A stretch of 23,848 nt of DNA, from positions 664 to 24,511 of the forward strand of contig DBXJ01000057.1 of the NCBI GenBank assembly GCA_002309475.1, written 5' to 3'. This DNA is from Bacteroidales bacterium UBA1215. Lineage in GTDB: Bacteria > Bacteroidota > Bacteroidia > Bacteroidales > WCHB1-69. Below are positions 7,837-15,565 of this stretch, piece by piece (the stretch's first letter is position 1; every line of letters begins with the position of its first letter). The position numbers were made by a program, and so were the translations under genes. The notes under the pieces are model-generated. The model was not told the DNA's origin and made no database searches. It was given only the letters and a program-made list of their open reading frames with translations.

Positions 7837-8127
7837 ATGAACGTAATAATAAAGCCTATTGTAACAGAAAAGATGACGGCATTGAGCGAGAAATACAATC
7901 GCTATGGTTTTGTCGTAGATAGAAGGGCGGACAAGTTACAGATAAAAAAAGCAGTAGAAGATATGTACGGTGTAAAAGTAGATAGTGTAAACACCTTGAT
8001 TCAAAGAGGAAAAGACACTTCCAGATATACAAAGGCCGGCATGATTAAAGGTAAAAAGAGTAGTTTTAAAAAAGCTATAGTACAATTGAAAGAAGGAGAT
8101 CAAATCGATTTCTATAGCGGTATTTAA
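7837..8127 (+). CDS. rplW: 50S ribosomal protein L23 (uL23)
   Basis: This 96-residue protein sits at the tunnel exit and is the docking site for trigger factor and SRP. The start IIKPIVTEKMTAL is characteristic, followed by the conserved YGFVVDRRADKLQIKKAVE region (about 23-41) and VDSVNTLIQRGK. The length is normal. It lies between rplD and rplB with gaps of 12 and 14 nt. Confidence 0.96.
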   Translation: MNVIIKPIVTEKMTALSEKYNRYGFVVDRRADKLQIKKAVEDMYGVKVDSVNTLIQRGKDTSRYTKAGMIKGKKSSFKKAIVQLKEGDQIDFYSGI

Positions 8128-8141
8128 GAAGTAGAAAAAAG

Positions 8142-8966
8142 ATGGGATTAAAAAAATTCAAACCGGTAACACCCGGTCAAAGATTTAAGTTAGTAAGTGA
8201 CTTTGGCGAGATAACAGCTAGTACCCCCGAGAAGAGTTTGCTGTTGACAAAGAAACGTTCTGGTGGTCGTAACAACGAAGGTAAGATGACCATGAGGTAC
8301 ATTGGTGGAGGTCATAAAAAACAATACAGAATTATTGACTTCAAACGTGAAAAAGAAGGTGTACCAGCAGTAGTAAAAACAATTGAGTATGACCCTAATC
8401 GTTCAGCTCGTATTGCATTATTATTTTATGTAGATGGAGAAAAGAGATACATAGTAGCACCTCACGGATTGCAAGTAGGACAAACACTTTTGTCCGGCAA
8501 AGGTATATCTCCTGATTTGGGAAACACTATGTATTTGTCAGAAATTCCATTAGGAACAGTTATCCATAATGTAGAAATGCGTCCGGGATGTGGTGCCAAG
8601 ATAGCAAGAAGTGCAGGATCTTATGCACAATTGATGTCAAGGGACGATCGCTATGTAACCTTGAAGATGCCTTCGGGTGAAATGAGACGTATATTGTGTA
8701 CATGTAAGGCAACCATCGGTATGGTTTCCAACATAGAACACAATTTGCAAGTATCCGGCAAAGCCGGTCGTACAAGATGGATGGGAAGACGTCCTCGAGT
8801 ACGTGGTGTGGTTATGAACCCTGTAGATCACCCGATGGGTGGTGGTGAAGGAAGAGCGTCCGGAGGACATCCTCGTTCACGTAAAGGTTTGATAGCAAAA
8901 GGATACAAGACACGTCATCCAAAGAAAGCTTCATCACAATTTATATTAGAAAGAAGAAAGAAATAA
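8142..8966 (+). CDS. rplB: 50S ribosomal protein L2 (uL2)
   Basis: This 274-residue protein is needed for subunit association and for the structure of the peptidyl transferase centre. Conserved segments include KRSGGRNNEGKMTMRYIGGG (about 38-57) and MNPVDHPMGGGEGRASGG near residue 225. The histidine of VDHP, reported as important for activity, is present; the next variable position is Met rather than the His of E. coli, which as I recall is usual in Bacteroidota. The C-terminus ends FILERRKK. It is full length and in the normal place between L23 and S19. Confidence 0.98.
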   Translation: MGLKKFKPVTPGQRFKLVSDFGEITASTPEKSLLLTKKRSGGRNNEGKMTMRYIGGGHKKQYRIIDFKREKEGVPAVVKTIEYDPNRSARIALLFYVDGEKRYIVAPHGLQVGQTLLSGKGISPDLGNTMYLSEIPLGTVIHNVEMRPGCGAKIARSAGSYAQLMSRDDRYVTLKMPSGEMRRILCTCKATIGMVSNIEHNLQVSGKAGRTRWMGRRPRVRGVVMNPVDHPMGGGEGRASGGHPRSRKGLIAKGYKTRHPKKASSQFILERRKK

Positions 8967-8983
8967 TTTAAAAGTAGAGAGCA

Positions 8984-9262
8984 ATGAGTAGATCGTTAAA
9001 AAAAGGTCCGTACATTCATTATAAATTAGAAAAAAGAGTAAAAGAGGCACGTGAATCAGGAAAGAAAGTCACTATTAAAACATGGAGTCGTTCTTCAATG
9101 ATATCTCCTGATTTTGTAGGACAAACAATAGCCGTACATAATGGAATAAAATTCATACCGGTTTATGTAACCGAAAATATGGTAGAACACAAATTGGGAG
9201 AATTTGCTCCAACACGAGTATTCCATGGACATGCCGGAAGTAAAGATAAAGGGAAAAAATAG
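8984..9262 (+). CDS. rpsS: 30S ribosomal protein S19 (uS19)
   Basis: This 92-residue protein of the 30S head contacts S13 and the A-site finger of the large subunit. It begins with the invariant SRSLKKGPY and contains KTWSRSSMISPDFVGQTIAVHNG (two parts of one conserved block, about 32-54) and FAPTRVFHGHAG near the end. The length is typical. The stop is TAG; rplV follows after 17 nt. Confidence 0.97.
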   Translation: MSRSLKKGPYIHYKLEKRVKEARESGKKVTIKTWSRSSMISPDFVGQTIAVHNGIKFIPVYVTENMVEHKLGEFAPTRVFHGHAGSKDKGKK

Positions 9263-9279
9263 TCAAATAAGAAAGTAAG

Positions 9280-9699
9280 ATGGGTGCAAGAAAGAAAAAA
9301 GCTGCAGAAGCTAGAAAAGAAGAAAATCGCACAAGATGTGTAGCACGTCTGGTAGACAATAATACATCGCCTCGAAAAGCTCGTTTGATGGCAGATTTGG
9401 TAAGAGGAAAGAACGTAGACTATGCTTTGAATGTATTGAAGTATAGCAAAAAAGAATCAGCAGAAAAGATTCGTAAAGTGCTTCTTTCAGCAGTAGCCAA
9501 TTGGCAAGCAAAGAATGAAAACTCTAGAGTAGAGGATAGTCATTTGTATGTTAAAGAAATATTTGTAGATGGTGGACGAGTAATGAAAAGATTAAGAACA
9601 GCTCCTCAAGGACGCGGTTATAGAATCAGAAAACGTTCTAACCATATTACAATAGTAGTAGACAGCAAAGTAAAAAACGAAAATCAAACAGAAGAATAG
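9280..9699 (+). CDS. rplV: 50S ribosomal protein L22 (uL22)
   Basis: This 139-residue protein has a long hairpin that reaches into the exit tunnel opposite L4. The core NNTSPRKARLMADLVRGK and the hairpin DGGRVMKRLRTAPQGRGYR are clear; the MKR tripeptide that is deleted in some E. coli macrolide-resistant mutants is intact. There is a basic N-terminal extension (GARKKKAAEARKEENRTR) and a short C-terminal tail. The stop TAG abuts the rpsC start codon with no spacer, so the two are probably translationally coupled. Confidence 0.97.
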   Translation: MGARKKKAAEARKEENRTRCVARLVDNNTSPRKARLMADLVRGKNVDYALNVLKYSKKESAEKIRKVLLSAVANWQAKNENSRVEDSHLYVKEIFVDGGRVMKRLRTAPQGRGYRIRKRSNHITIVVDSKVKNENQTEE

Positions 9700-10455
9700 A
9701 TGGGACAGAAAGTTAATCCAATAGGAATACGTTTAGGTATCGTAAGAGGTTGGGATTCCAGCTGGTATGGCGGAAAAGATTTTGGTCAAAAATTAGTAGA
9801 AGACGACAAAATCAGAAAGTATTTAAATGCTCGTTTGCATAAAGCCGGAATTTCCAAAATATATATTGAAAGAACTCTTAAATTGGTGACAGTAACTATC
9901 AATGCTGCACGTCCGGGTTTAATTATCGGCAGAATGGGAACAGAAGTTGATAAGTTGAAAGAAGAATTGGGCAAAATTACAGGAAAAGATGTCCAAATCA
10001 ACATATCAGAAATCAAAAAACCAGAATTGGATGCCGTATTAGTAGCCCAAACGATAGCAGGACAGATAGAAGGAAGAATGTTTTATCGTAGAGCGATCAA
10101 AACAGCCATTACATCAACCATGAGATCGGGTGCAGAAGGAATAAAAGTTTCTGTATCAGGACGTATAGGTGGTGCAGAAATGGCTAGAACAGAACATTAT
10201 AAAGAAGGTAGAACACCACTACATACTTTAAGAGCCGACATCGACTATAGTCAAGCAGAAGCTCATACCACTTATGGAAGAATAGGTGTAAAAGTATGGA
10301 TATGCAGAGGTTTGATATACGGAAAGAAAGATTTATTCCAAGCCATGAGTGAAAACTCTAATAGAGGAAATAGAAGACCAAGCGGCAATGGAAGAGGTTT
10401 CCGTGGAGAACGTTCAGAACGTGGTGGAGAAAGAAGAAGAAATAATAAGAACTAG
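9700..10455 (+). CDS. rpsC: 30S ribosomal protein S3 (uS3), with Arg/Gly-rich tail
   Basis: This 251-residue protein lines the mRNA entry channel and is part of the ribosomal helicase. It shows the KH domain motif GLIIGRMGTEVDKLKEEL (about 74-91) and the S3 C-terminal domain with GRIGGAEMARTEHYKEGR and YGRIGVKVWICRG. After about residue 217 comes a low-complexity tail rich in Arg, Gly and Asn (10 Arg and 7 Gly in the last 32 residues), with no counterpart in the 233-residue E. coli protein. The tail is basic and probably disordered, suited to RNA contact near the mRNA entry site; that role is inference. Confidence 0.97.
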   Translation: MGQKVNPIGIRLGIVRGWDSSWYGGKDFGQKLVEDDKIRKYLNARLHKAGISKIYIERTLKLVTVTINAARPGLIIGRMGTEVDKLKEELGKITGKDVQINISEIKKPELDAVLVAQTIAGQIEGRMFYRRAIKTAITSTMRSGAEGIKVSVSGRIGGAEMARTEHYKEGRTPLHTLRADIDYSQAEAHTTYGRIGVKVWICRGLIYGKKDLFQAMSENSNRGNRRPSGNGRGFRGERSERGGERRRNNKN

Positions 10456-10470
10456 AAAAACAGAGCAACA

Positions 10471-10899
10471 ATGTTACAGCCAAAAAAGACAAAATATAGA
10501 AGGCCCCAGAAGGGTAAGATGAAAGGCAACACCAAGCGTGGAGCAGAAATTGCGTTTGGTTCATTTGCTATGAAAGCTACAGAAGACTGCTTAATGACGG
10601 GACGTCAAATAGAAGCAGCACGTCAAGCAATAACTCGTTACATGAAACGTGAAGGACAATTGTGGATTCGTATATTCCCTGACAAACCTATCACTCGTAA
10701 GCCGTTAGACGTACGTATGGGTAAAGGTAAAGGAAATCCAGAATATTTTGTAGCTAGAGTATCTCCGGGAAGAATTCTTTTTGAAGCAGACGGAGTTTCA
10801 TTAGAAGTTGCAAAAGAAGCCATGCGTTTAGGTGCACAAAAATTGCCGATTTTGACAAAATTTGTGGTAAGAAGAGATTATTCAGAAGAAACATTATAA
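10471..10899 (+). CDS. rplP: 50S ribosomal protein L16 (uL16)
   Basis: This 142-residue late-assembly protein sits next to the A-site tRNA. It begins MLQPKKTKYRRPQKGKMKG and contains FPDKPITRKPLDVRMGKGKG. The arginine in VRMGKGKG is the one hydroxylated by the RoxA/YcfD oxygenase in E. coli, so the target is present. It lies between rpsC (15-nt gap) and rpmC (10-nt gap). Confidence 0.97.
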   Translation: MLQPKKTKYRRPQKGKMKGNTKRGAEIAFGSFAMKATEDCLMTGRQIEAARQAITRYMKREGQLWIRIFPDKPITRKPLDVRMGKGKGNPEYFVARVSPGRILFEADGVSLEVAKEAMRLGAQKLPILTKFVVRRDYSEETL

Positions 10900-10909
10900 A
10901 GTAAAAGTA

Positions 10910-11119
10910 ATGAAACAGTCAGTAATAGCAGAGCTCACAACCAAAGAATTGAAAGAGCGTTTGGATGAAGAAGTAAAGCAATTAGCAAAATTAAAATTGC
11001 ATCATGCAGTTTCTGCAATAGAAAATCCTAACAGGATAAAAGAAAATCGTAAGACCATAGCAAGACTTAAAACTGAAATACGTGCTAGAGAACTTGCTGA
11101 ATTAAAGTCGGTTAAATAA
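10910..11119 (+). CDS. rpmC: 50S ribosomal protein L29 (uL29)
   Basis: This 69-residue protein is made of two helices and lies beside L23 at the tunnel exit. It shows the family pattern ELTTKELKERLDEEVKQLAKLKLHHAV and then NPNRIKENRKTIARLKTEI. The length and the position between rplP and rpsQ are standard. Confidence 0.95.
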   Translation: MKQSVIAELTTKELKERLDEEVKQLAKLKLHHAVSAIENPNRIKENRKTIARLKTEIRARELAELKSVK

Positions 11120-11133
11120 GGAAAATTCTAAGT

Positions 11134-11394
11134 ATGGATAATAATAGAAATTTTAGAAAACAAAGAGAGGGTATCGTAGTAAGCAACAAGATGGATAAAT
11201 CGATCATTGTTGAAGTTGAACGTAAATTCAAACACCCTAAGTATGGAAAATTCTTAAAGAGAACATCCAGATTTATGTCACACGATGAAAACAACGAATG
11301 TGGTATAGGTGATGTTGTAAGAATTATGGAAACCAGACCATTGAGTAAAAATAAGTGCTGGAGATTAGTAGAAATAATAGAAAAGGCTAAATAA
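11134..11394 (+). CDS. rpsQ: 30S ribosomal protein S17 (uS17)
   Basis: This 86-residue OB-fold protein is a primary 16S rRNA binder. Recognisable segments are REGIVVSNKMDKSIIVEVERK (about 9-29), HPKYGKFLKRTSRFMSHDE and GDVVRIMETRPLSKNKCWRLVEIIE. It is the last gene of the classical S10 group. rplN begins after a single base, so there is no S10-spc boundary that could hold a promoter or leader. Confidence 0.97.
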   Translation: MDNNRNFRKQREGIVVSNKMDKSIIVEVERKFKHPKYGKFLKRTSRFMSHDENNECGIGDVVRIMETRPLSKNKCWRLVEIIEKAK

Positions 11395-11395
11395 A

Positions 11396-11764
11396 ATGAT
11401 ACAACAAGAATCAAGATTATCTGTAGCAGACAATAGTGGTGCAAAAGAAGTTTTGTGTATCCGTGTATTGGGTGGTACAAAAAAACGCTATGCTACAGTA
11501 GGAGACAAAGTCGTAGTAACAGTAAAAGATGCTATTCCATCTGGAAATATTAAGAAAGGAACAGTTAGCAAAGCTGTTGTAGTAAGAACGACGAAAGAAG
11601 TTCGCAGAAACGATGGTTCATATATTCGTTTTGATGATAATGCAGTAGTATTATTAACAGCAACAGATGAATTGCGTGGTACACGTATATTTGGACCCGT
11701 AGCACGTGAATTGAGAGAAAAACAATTTATGAAAATAGTTTCATTAGCACCAGAAGTGTTATAA
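11396..11764 (+). CDS. rplN: 50S ribosomal protein L14 (uL14)
   Basis: This 122-residue protein forms part of the intersubunit face and the binding site of RsfS. It begins MIQQESRLSVADNSGAKEV and contains GNIKKGTVSKAVVVRTTKEV and RIFGPVARELREKQFMKIVSLAPEVL at its end. Length and sequence are typical. The gene closes with the tandem stops TAA-TAA and is the first member of the spc group. Confidence 0.98.
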   Translation: MIQQESRLSVADNSGAKEVLCIRVLGGTKKRYATVGDKVVVTVKDAIPSGNIKKGTVSKAVVVRTTKEVRRNDGSYIRFDDNAVVLLTATDELRGTRIFGPVARELREKQFMKIVSLAPEVL

Positions 11765-11786
11765 TAAAAGAAAAATAAAAAAAGAC

Positions 11787-12107
11787 ATGCAACCGAAGAT
11801 ACGTATTAAAAAAGGGGACACAGTAAAAGTTTTATCAGGGGATGATAAAGGACAGACTGGCAAGGTGCTCAAAGTTGATGTTAAAAATTACAGAGCGTTT
11901 GTAGAAGGGGTGAATATGGTATCCAAAGCCACAAAGCCCTCGGCAAAAACCCCACAAGGAGGAATAGTTAAAACAGAAGCTGCAATACACATTTCTAATT
12001 TGATGTTGGTAGATGCAAAAGGTAATGCCACAAGAGTAGGAAGACGTGTAGCAGAAAATGGTAAGTTAGTTAGATATTCAAAAAAATCTGGAGAGGAGAT
12101 TAAATAA
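11787..12107 (+). CDS. rplX: 50S ribosomal protein L24 (uL24)
   Basis: This 106-residue assembly initiator carries an N-terminal KOW motif (KIRIKKGDTVKVLSGDDKGQ, about 4-23, continuing TGKVLKVD) and the later stretch GGIVKTEAAIHISNLMLVD. Its last base is also the first base of the rplE start (TAATG), a one-base overlap that suggests translational coupling. Confidence 0.97.
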   Translation: MQPKIRIKKGDTVKVLSGDDKGQTGKVLKVDVKNYRAFVEGVNMVSKATKPSAKTPQGGIVKTEAAIHISNLMLVDAKGNATRVGRRVAENGKLVRYSKKSGEEIK

Positions 12108-12664
12108 TGGGCTATACACCGAGATTAAGAGAAAAGTATGTAAAAGAGATCATGCCAGCTCTTCAAAAACAATTTAACTTCACAACAGTGATGCGTATTC
12201 CTAAGATTACAAAAATATGTTTGAATCAAGGAATAGGTGCTGCAACTGCAGACAAGAAGTTGATAGACAATGGTATAAATGAAATGACAATGATTGCCGG
12301 TCAAAAAGCCGTAGCAACCAAATCAAGAAAGGATATTTCTAATTTCAAATTGAGAAAAGGAAATCCTATAGGCGTTCGCGTAACATTGAGAGGCGACAGA
12401 ATGTATGAATTTTTGGATAGATTGATTTCTGTATCCATCCCACGAATCAGAGACTTTAGAGGTATTAACGACAAAGGATTTGACGGAAAAGGAAATTATT
12501 CAATGGGTGTAACAGAACAAATTATATTTCCGGAAATTGATATAGATAAGATTAATAAAATCAATGGCATGGATATTACATTCGTTACTACAGCACGTAA
12601 CGATGAAGAATGTATGGCATTGTTGAAAGAATTCGGTTTACCATTTAAAAATCAGAAGAAATAG
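12107..12664 (+). CDS. rplE: 50S ribosomal protein L5 (uL5)
   Basis: This 185-residue protein is part of the 5S rRNA complex and the central protuberance and contacts S13 and P-site tRNA. It begins GYTPRLREKYVKEIMPALQK and contains KITKICLNQGIGAA, the TKSRKDISNFKLRKGNPIGV region and NYSMGVTEQIIFPEID. The N-terminal MIP region and length agree with the family. The stop is TAG, with rpsN two bases further on. Confidence 0.98.
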   Translation: MGYTPRLREKYVKEIMPALQKQFNFTTVMRIPKITKICLNQGIGAATADKKLIDNGINEMTMIAGQKAVATKSRKDISNFKLRKGNPIGVRVTLRGDRMYEFLDRLISVSIPRIRDFRGINDKGFDGKGNYSMGVTEQIIFPEIDIDKINKINGMDITFVTTARNDEECMALLKEFGLPFKNQKK

Positions 12665-12666
12665 TT

Positions 12667-12975
12667 ATGGCAAAAGAGTCAATGAAAGCTCGTGAAGTAA
12701 AAAGAGCAAAGTTAGTTGAAAAATACAGCAAAAAACGTGCTGAATTAAAAGAAATAATCAGAAAATCTGGACTAGAATATACAGAGGAAAAAGAAGCAGC
12801 TATCAAAGCATTGCAACAATTACCTCCAAATTCAAATGCTATCAGATTGCACAATCGTTGTAAATTGACTGGTCGTCCAAAAGGTTATATGAGAACATTT
12901 GGAATTTCTCGTATCAATTTTAGAGAAATGGCTTCAAAGGGCTTAATACCAGGAGTAAAAAAAGCAAGTTGGTAA
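12667..12975 (+). CDS. rpsN: 30S ribosomal protein S14 (uS14), zinc-free long form
   Basis: This 102-residue protein of the 30S head is the long form without a zinc ribbon: the region that holds CxxC pairs in short S14 reads HNRCKLTGRPKGYMRTFG, with a single Cys. The start MAKESMKAREVKRAKLVEKY and the end ISRINFREMASKGLIPGVKKASW (about 80-102) are those of the E. coli-like type (101 residues). The gene ends with tandem TAA-TAA. Confidence 0.97.
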   Translation: MAKESMKAREVKRAKLVEKYSKKRAELKEIIRKSGLEYTEEKEAAIKALQQLPPNSNAIRLHNRCKLTGRPKGYMRTFGISRINFREMASKGLIPGVKKASW

Positions 12976-12997
12976 TAAAATAAAAAAGGAAAAAGAA

Positions 12998-13396
12998 ATG
13001 AATACTGATCCAATAGCAGATTATTTGACAAGAATACGTAATGCCGTGATGGCTAAACATAAAGTAGTTGAAATACCTACGTCAAATATAAAAAAGGAAA
13101 TAACAAAGATATTGTTTGATAAAGGATATATTTTGAATTATAAATTTGTGGATACTAATGTTCCCGGAACAATCAAAATAGCTTTGAAATATCATCCCAT
13201 ATCTAAACAAAGTGCCATAACAGATTTGAAAAGAGTAAGCCGTCCGGGTTTGCGTAAATATGTAGGTGCAGATGAATTGCCGCGAGTATTGAATGGTTTA
13301 GGAATAGCCATTATTTCCACATCACGTGGTTTGATGACAGACAAAGAAGCACGTAGTATGGGAATCGGCGGTGAAGTAATTTGTTATATTAGTTAA
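12998..13396 (+). CDS. rpsH: 30S ribosomal protein S8 (uS8)
   Basis: This 132-residue primary rRNA binder of the 30S platform shows DPIADYLTRIRNA at the N-terminus and the diagnostic C-terminal block ISTSRGLMTDKEARSMGIGG (about 107-126, followed by EVICYIS). In E. coli S8 represses the spc operon through a site at the rplX-rplE junction; that junction here is a one-base overlap and I see no S8-site-like structure by eye. Confidence 0.97.
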   Translation: MNTDPIADYLTRIRNAVMAKHKVVEIPTSNIKKEITKILFDKGYILNYKFVDTNVPGTIKIALKYHPISKQSAITDLKRVSRPGLRKYVGADELPRVLNGLGIAIISTSRGLMTDKEARSMGIGGEVICYIS

Positions 13397-13399
13397 TAT

Positions 13400-13406
13400 A
13401 GGAGGG
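13400..13406 (+). promoter_or_regulatory. Canonical Shine-Dalgarno before rplF (unusual here)
   Basis: AGGAGGG ends 7 nt before the rplF ATG at 13414. Most other genes in the cluster start after A-rich, purine-biased sequence with no such core, as is usual in Bacteroidota where the anti-Shine-Dalgarno is largely sequestered. The site confirms the rplF start and makes it an exception. Confidence 0.8.
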
Positions 13407-13413
13407 AAGTACA

Positions 13414-13971
13414 ATGTCAAGAATAGGAAAATTACCCATATCATTACCCAGTGGTGTAACAGTTACATCGGATGACAAAACCCACATTGTAACCGTTAAA
13501 GGACCAAAAGGAGAATTGAAACAATATGTGGATCCATGTATCACTTTGTCTGAAAAAGATGGTGTTTTACATTTAGAAAGACATACTGAACAAAAAAGAC
13601 ATAAAGCAATGCATGGTTTGTATAGAGCATTGTTGGCAAATATGATAAAAGGTGTATCAGAAGGCTTTACTATTACCCAACAATTGGTTGGTACAGGATA
13701 TAAAGCACAAGCTAATGGTCAATTATTAGAATTGTCATTAGGATATTCCCACAATATCATTTTTGAAATGCCTAAAGAAATAACAGTTGAGACAGTAACA
13801 GAAAAAGGAAAAGATCCTTTAATCAAATTGTCAAGTGCTGATAAACAATTGTTAGGACAAGTGGCTAATAAAATCAGATCTTACAGAAAACCAGAACCAT
13901 ATAAGGGTAAAGGTATTAGATTTGTAGGAGAAGAGGTTCGTAGAAAAGCTGGTAAATCAGCAGAAAAGTAA
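13414..13971 (+). CDS. rplF: 50S ribosomal protein L6 (uL6)
   Basis: This 185-residue protein lies near the sarcin-ricin loop and the factor-binding site. It begins SRIGKLPISLPSGVTV and has two related domains; the C-terminal signature KIRSYRKPEPYKGKGIRF (about 150-167) is clear, with a following basic tail. The start is fixed by a strong Shine-Dalgarno at 13400-13406. rplR follows after 35 nt. Confidence 0.98.
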   Translation: MSRIGKLPISLPSGVTVTSDDKTHIVTVKGPKGELKQYVDPCITLSEKDGVLHLERHTEQKRHKAMHGLYRALLANMIKGVSEGFTITQQLVGTGYKAQANGQLLELSLGYSHNIIFEMPKEITVETVTEKGKDPLIKLSSADKQLLGQVANKIRSYRKPEPYKGKGIRFVGEEVRRKAGKSAEK

Positions 13972-14006
13972 GATTAGATTGTAAACATTAAAATCCATAG
14001 ATAAAA

Positions 14007-14366
14007 ATGGGAACAAAAAATCGTAAAGTTTTTAGAAGAGAAAGAATAAAACATAGAATTAGAAGAGATTTGCACGGAACTGCAGTTCGTCCAAGATTGA
14101 CTGTGTTTAGAAGTAATGGACAAATATATGCTCAAATAATCAATGATGATTTAGGTAATACATTGGCATCAGCTTCTTCAGTTGGAGCTATTTCTGCCCA
14201 GAAGTTGCCGAAAATTGAGCAAGCCAAATTAGTGGGACAACAATTGGCAAGTCGTGCTATCGAAGCCGGTATTACAACTGTTGTTTTTGATAGAAATGGT
14301 TATTTGTATCATGGTAGAGTAAAATCTTTAGCAGATGCAGCTAGAGAAGGTGGTTTAAAATTCTAA
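14007..14366 (+). CDS. rplR: 50S ribosomal protein L18 (uL18)
   Basis: This 119-residue protein binds 5S rRNA together with L5. Its basic N-terminus (TKNRKVFRRERIKHRIRRDL) is followed by the conserved RPRLTVFRSNGQIYAQIIND block and the end YHGRVKSLADAAREGGLKF. Length and position before rpsE are standard. Nine bases separate its stop from the rpsE ATG. Confidence 0.97.
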   Translation: MGTKNRKVFRRERIKHRIRRDLHGTAVRPRLTVFRSNGQIYAQIINDDLGNTLASASSVGAISAQKLPKIEQAKLVGQQLASRAIEAGITTVVFDRNGYLYHGRVKSLADAAREGGLKF

Positions 14367-14375
14367 ATTTTGATT

Positions 14376-14885
14376 ATGTCAGATAAAAGAATAAAAGCAA
14401 GTGAACTAGAATTAAAAGAGAGATTAGTTCATGTAGGTAGAGTAACAAAAGTAACTAAAGGTGGTAGAACTTTCAGTTTTTCAGCTATTGTGATCATAGG
14501 CGATGAAAATGGCATAGTAGGTTATGGCTTAGGTAAAGCAAAAGAAGTAACAGCTGCCATTGATAAAGGAAAAGAAGACGCAAAGAAGAACTTGATAAGA
14601 GTGCCGGTATTGAAAGGTACAGTTCCTCATGCACAAGAAGGTTCATATAGCGGAGCACGTGTTTTGATACGTCCGGCAACAGAAGGTACAGGTGTGATAG
14701 CAGGTGGTGCTATGCGTGCTGTATTGGAAAGCGTAGGCGTAAAAAATGTGTTGGCAAAATCAAAAGGTTCATCCAATCCTCATAGTGTAGTAAAAGCAAC
14801 ATTCGACGCTTTATCAAAGATGAGAGATCCTTATATGGTAGCCCAAGCAAGAGGAGTTGACTTGAATACTGTATTTAATGGATAA
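14376..14885 (+). CDS. rpsE: 30S ribosomal protein S5 (uS5)
   Basis: This 169-residue protein takes part in decoding fidelity and in the mRNA entry helicase. It shows the N-terminal RNA-binding domain (RVTKVTKGGRTFSFSAIVII) and the C-terminal domain with RPATEGTGVIAGGAMRAVLE and GSSNPHSVVKATFDAL. A TTG two codons earlier (14370) could also open the frame, but ATG 14376 gives the conserved MSDKRIKASELELKERLVHV start and is preferred. Confidence 0.97.
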   Translation: MSDKRIKASELELKERLVHVGRVTKVTKGGRTFSFSAIVIIGDENGIVGYGLGKAKEVTAAIDKGKEDAKKNLIRVPVLKGTVPHAQEGSYSGARVLIRPATEGTGVIAGGAMRAVLESVGVKNVLAKSKGSSNPHSVVKATFDALSKMRDPYMVAQARGVDLNTVFNG

Positions 14886-14912
14886 TTGTTTAATCAAAAA
14901 AAAAGAATTGAG

Positions 14913-15095
14913 ATGGACAAGAAGTTAAGAATAACACAGGTTAAAAGTCAAATAGACAGATCGAAAGTTCAAAAAAGAACAATAGAAGCATTAGGTATTC
15001 ATAAATTGAACCGCCCTATAGAAGTAGTGGCAACCCCACAAGTATTGGGTATGATAGAAACAGTAAAGCATCTATTGAAAGTAGAGGAATTGTAA
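14913..15095 (+). CDS. rpmD: 50S ribosomal protein L30 (uL30)
   Basis: This 60-residue protein of the large subunit reads LRITQVKSQIDRSKVQKRTI and then ALGIHKLNRPIEV, ending in MIETVKHLLKVEEL. The frame is open from a TTG at 14886, next to the rpsE stop, but ATG 14913 gives the usual family length of about 60 residues and starts directly before the first beta strand, so I chose it. It is followed by rplO, as in most bacteria that keep this gene. Confidence 0.95.
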   Translation: MDKKLRITQVKSQIDRSKVQKRTIEALGIHKLNRPIEVVATPQVLGMIETVKHLLKVEEL

Positions 15096-15117
15096 TAACA
15101 AGCAAAAACGAATTAAA

Positions 15118-15564
15118 ATGAATTTGAATAGTTTAAAACCTGCAGAAGGATCAACAAAATCGAGCAAGAGACTAGGAAGAGGTCAAGGATCAGGCAAAGG
15201 TGGTACTTCTACAAGAGGACATAAAGGAGCACAATCTCGTTCCGGTTATTCTCGTAAGTCTGGATTTGAAGGTGGTCAAATGCCTTTGTACAGACGTGTG
15301 CCTAAATTTGGATTCAAAAATATTAACAGAGTAGAATATACAGCCGTTAATTTGTCAACACTACAACAATTGGCAGACAACAAAGGTTTAACTGTCATTG
15401 ATGAAGAAGTGTTGAGAGCAAATGGATTGATTGGCAAGAAAGACTTAGTAAAAATATTAGCAAAAGGTGAACTTACGGCAAAATTGGAAGTAAAAGCACA
15501 TGCTTTTTCTGCAAAAGCAGAAGAAATGATTACCTCCAAAGGCGGCGTAGCAACAAAATTGTAG
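15118..15564 (+). CDS. rplO: 50S ribosomal protein L15 (uL15)
   Basis: This 148-residue late-assembly protein has the long basic Gly-rich N-terminal extension GRGQGSGKGGTSTRGHKGAQ (about 20-39), then GFEGGQMPLYRRVPKFGF and a globular C-terminal domain. In many bacteria the GRGxGSGxGGTxGRGHKG segment reaches deep into 23S rRNA. It is fully typical. Its TAG stop is separated from the secY ATG by one base. Confidence 0.97.
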   Translation: MNLNSLKPAEGSTKSSKRLGRGQGSGKGGTSTRGHKGAQSRSGYSRKSGFEGGQMPLYRRVPKFGFKNINRVEYTAVNLSTLQQLADNKGLTVIDEEVLRANGLIGKKDLVKILAKGELTAKLEVKAHAFSAKAEEMITSKGGVATKL

Positions 15565-15565
15565 C

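Noticed and set aside
14370..14375. TTG as start of rpsE
   Set aside because: ATG 14376 is two codons later and gives the conserved S5 N-terminus.
14886..14912. TTG as start of rpmD
   Set aside because: It would add nine residues before the first strand of L30; ATG 14913 gives the family length of 60.
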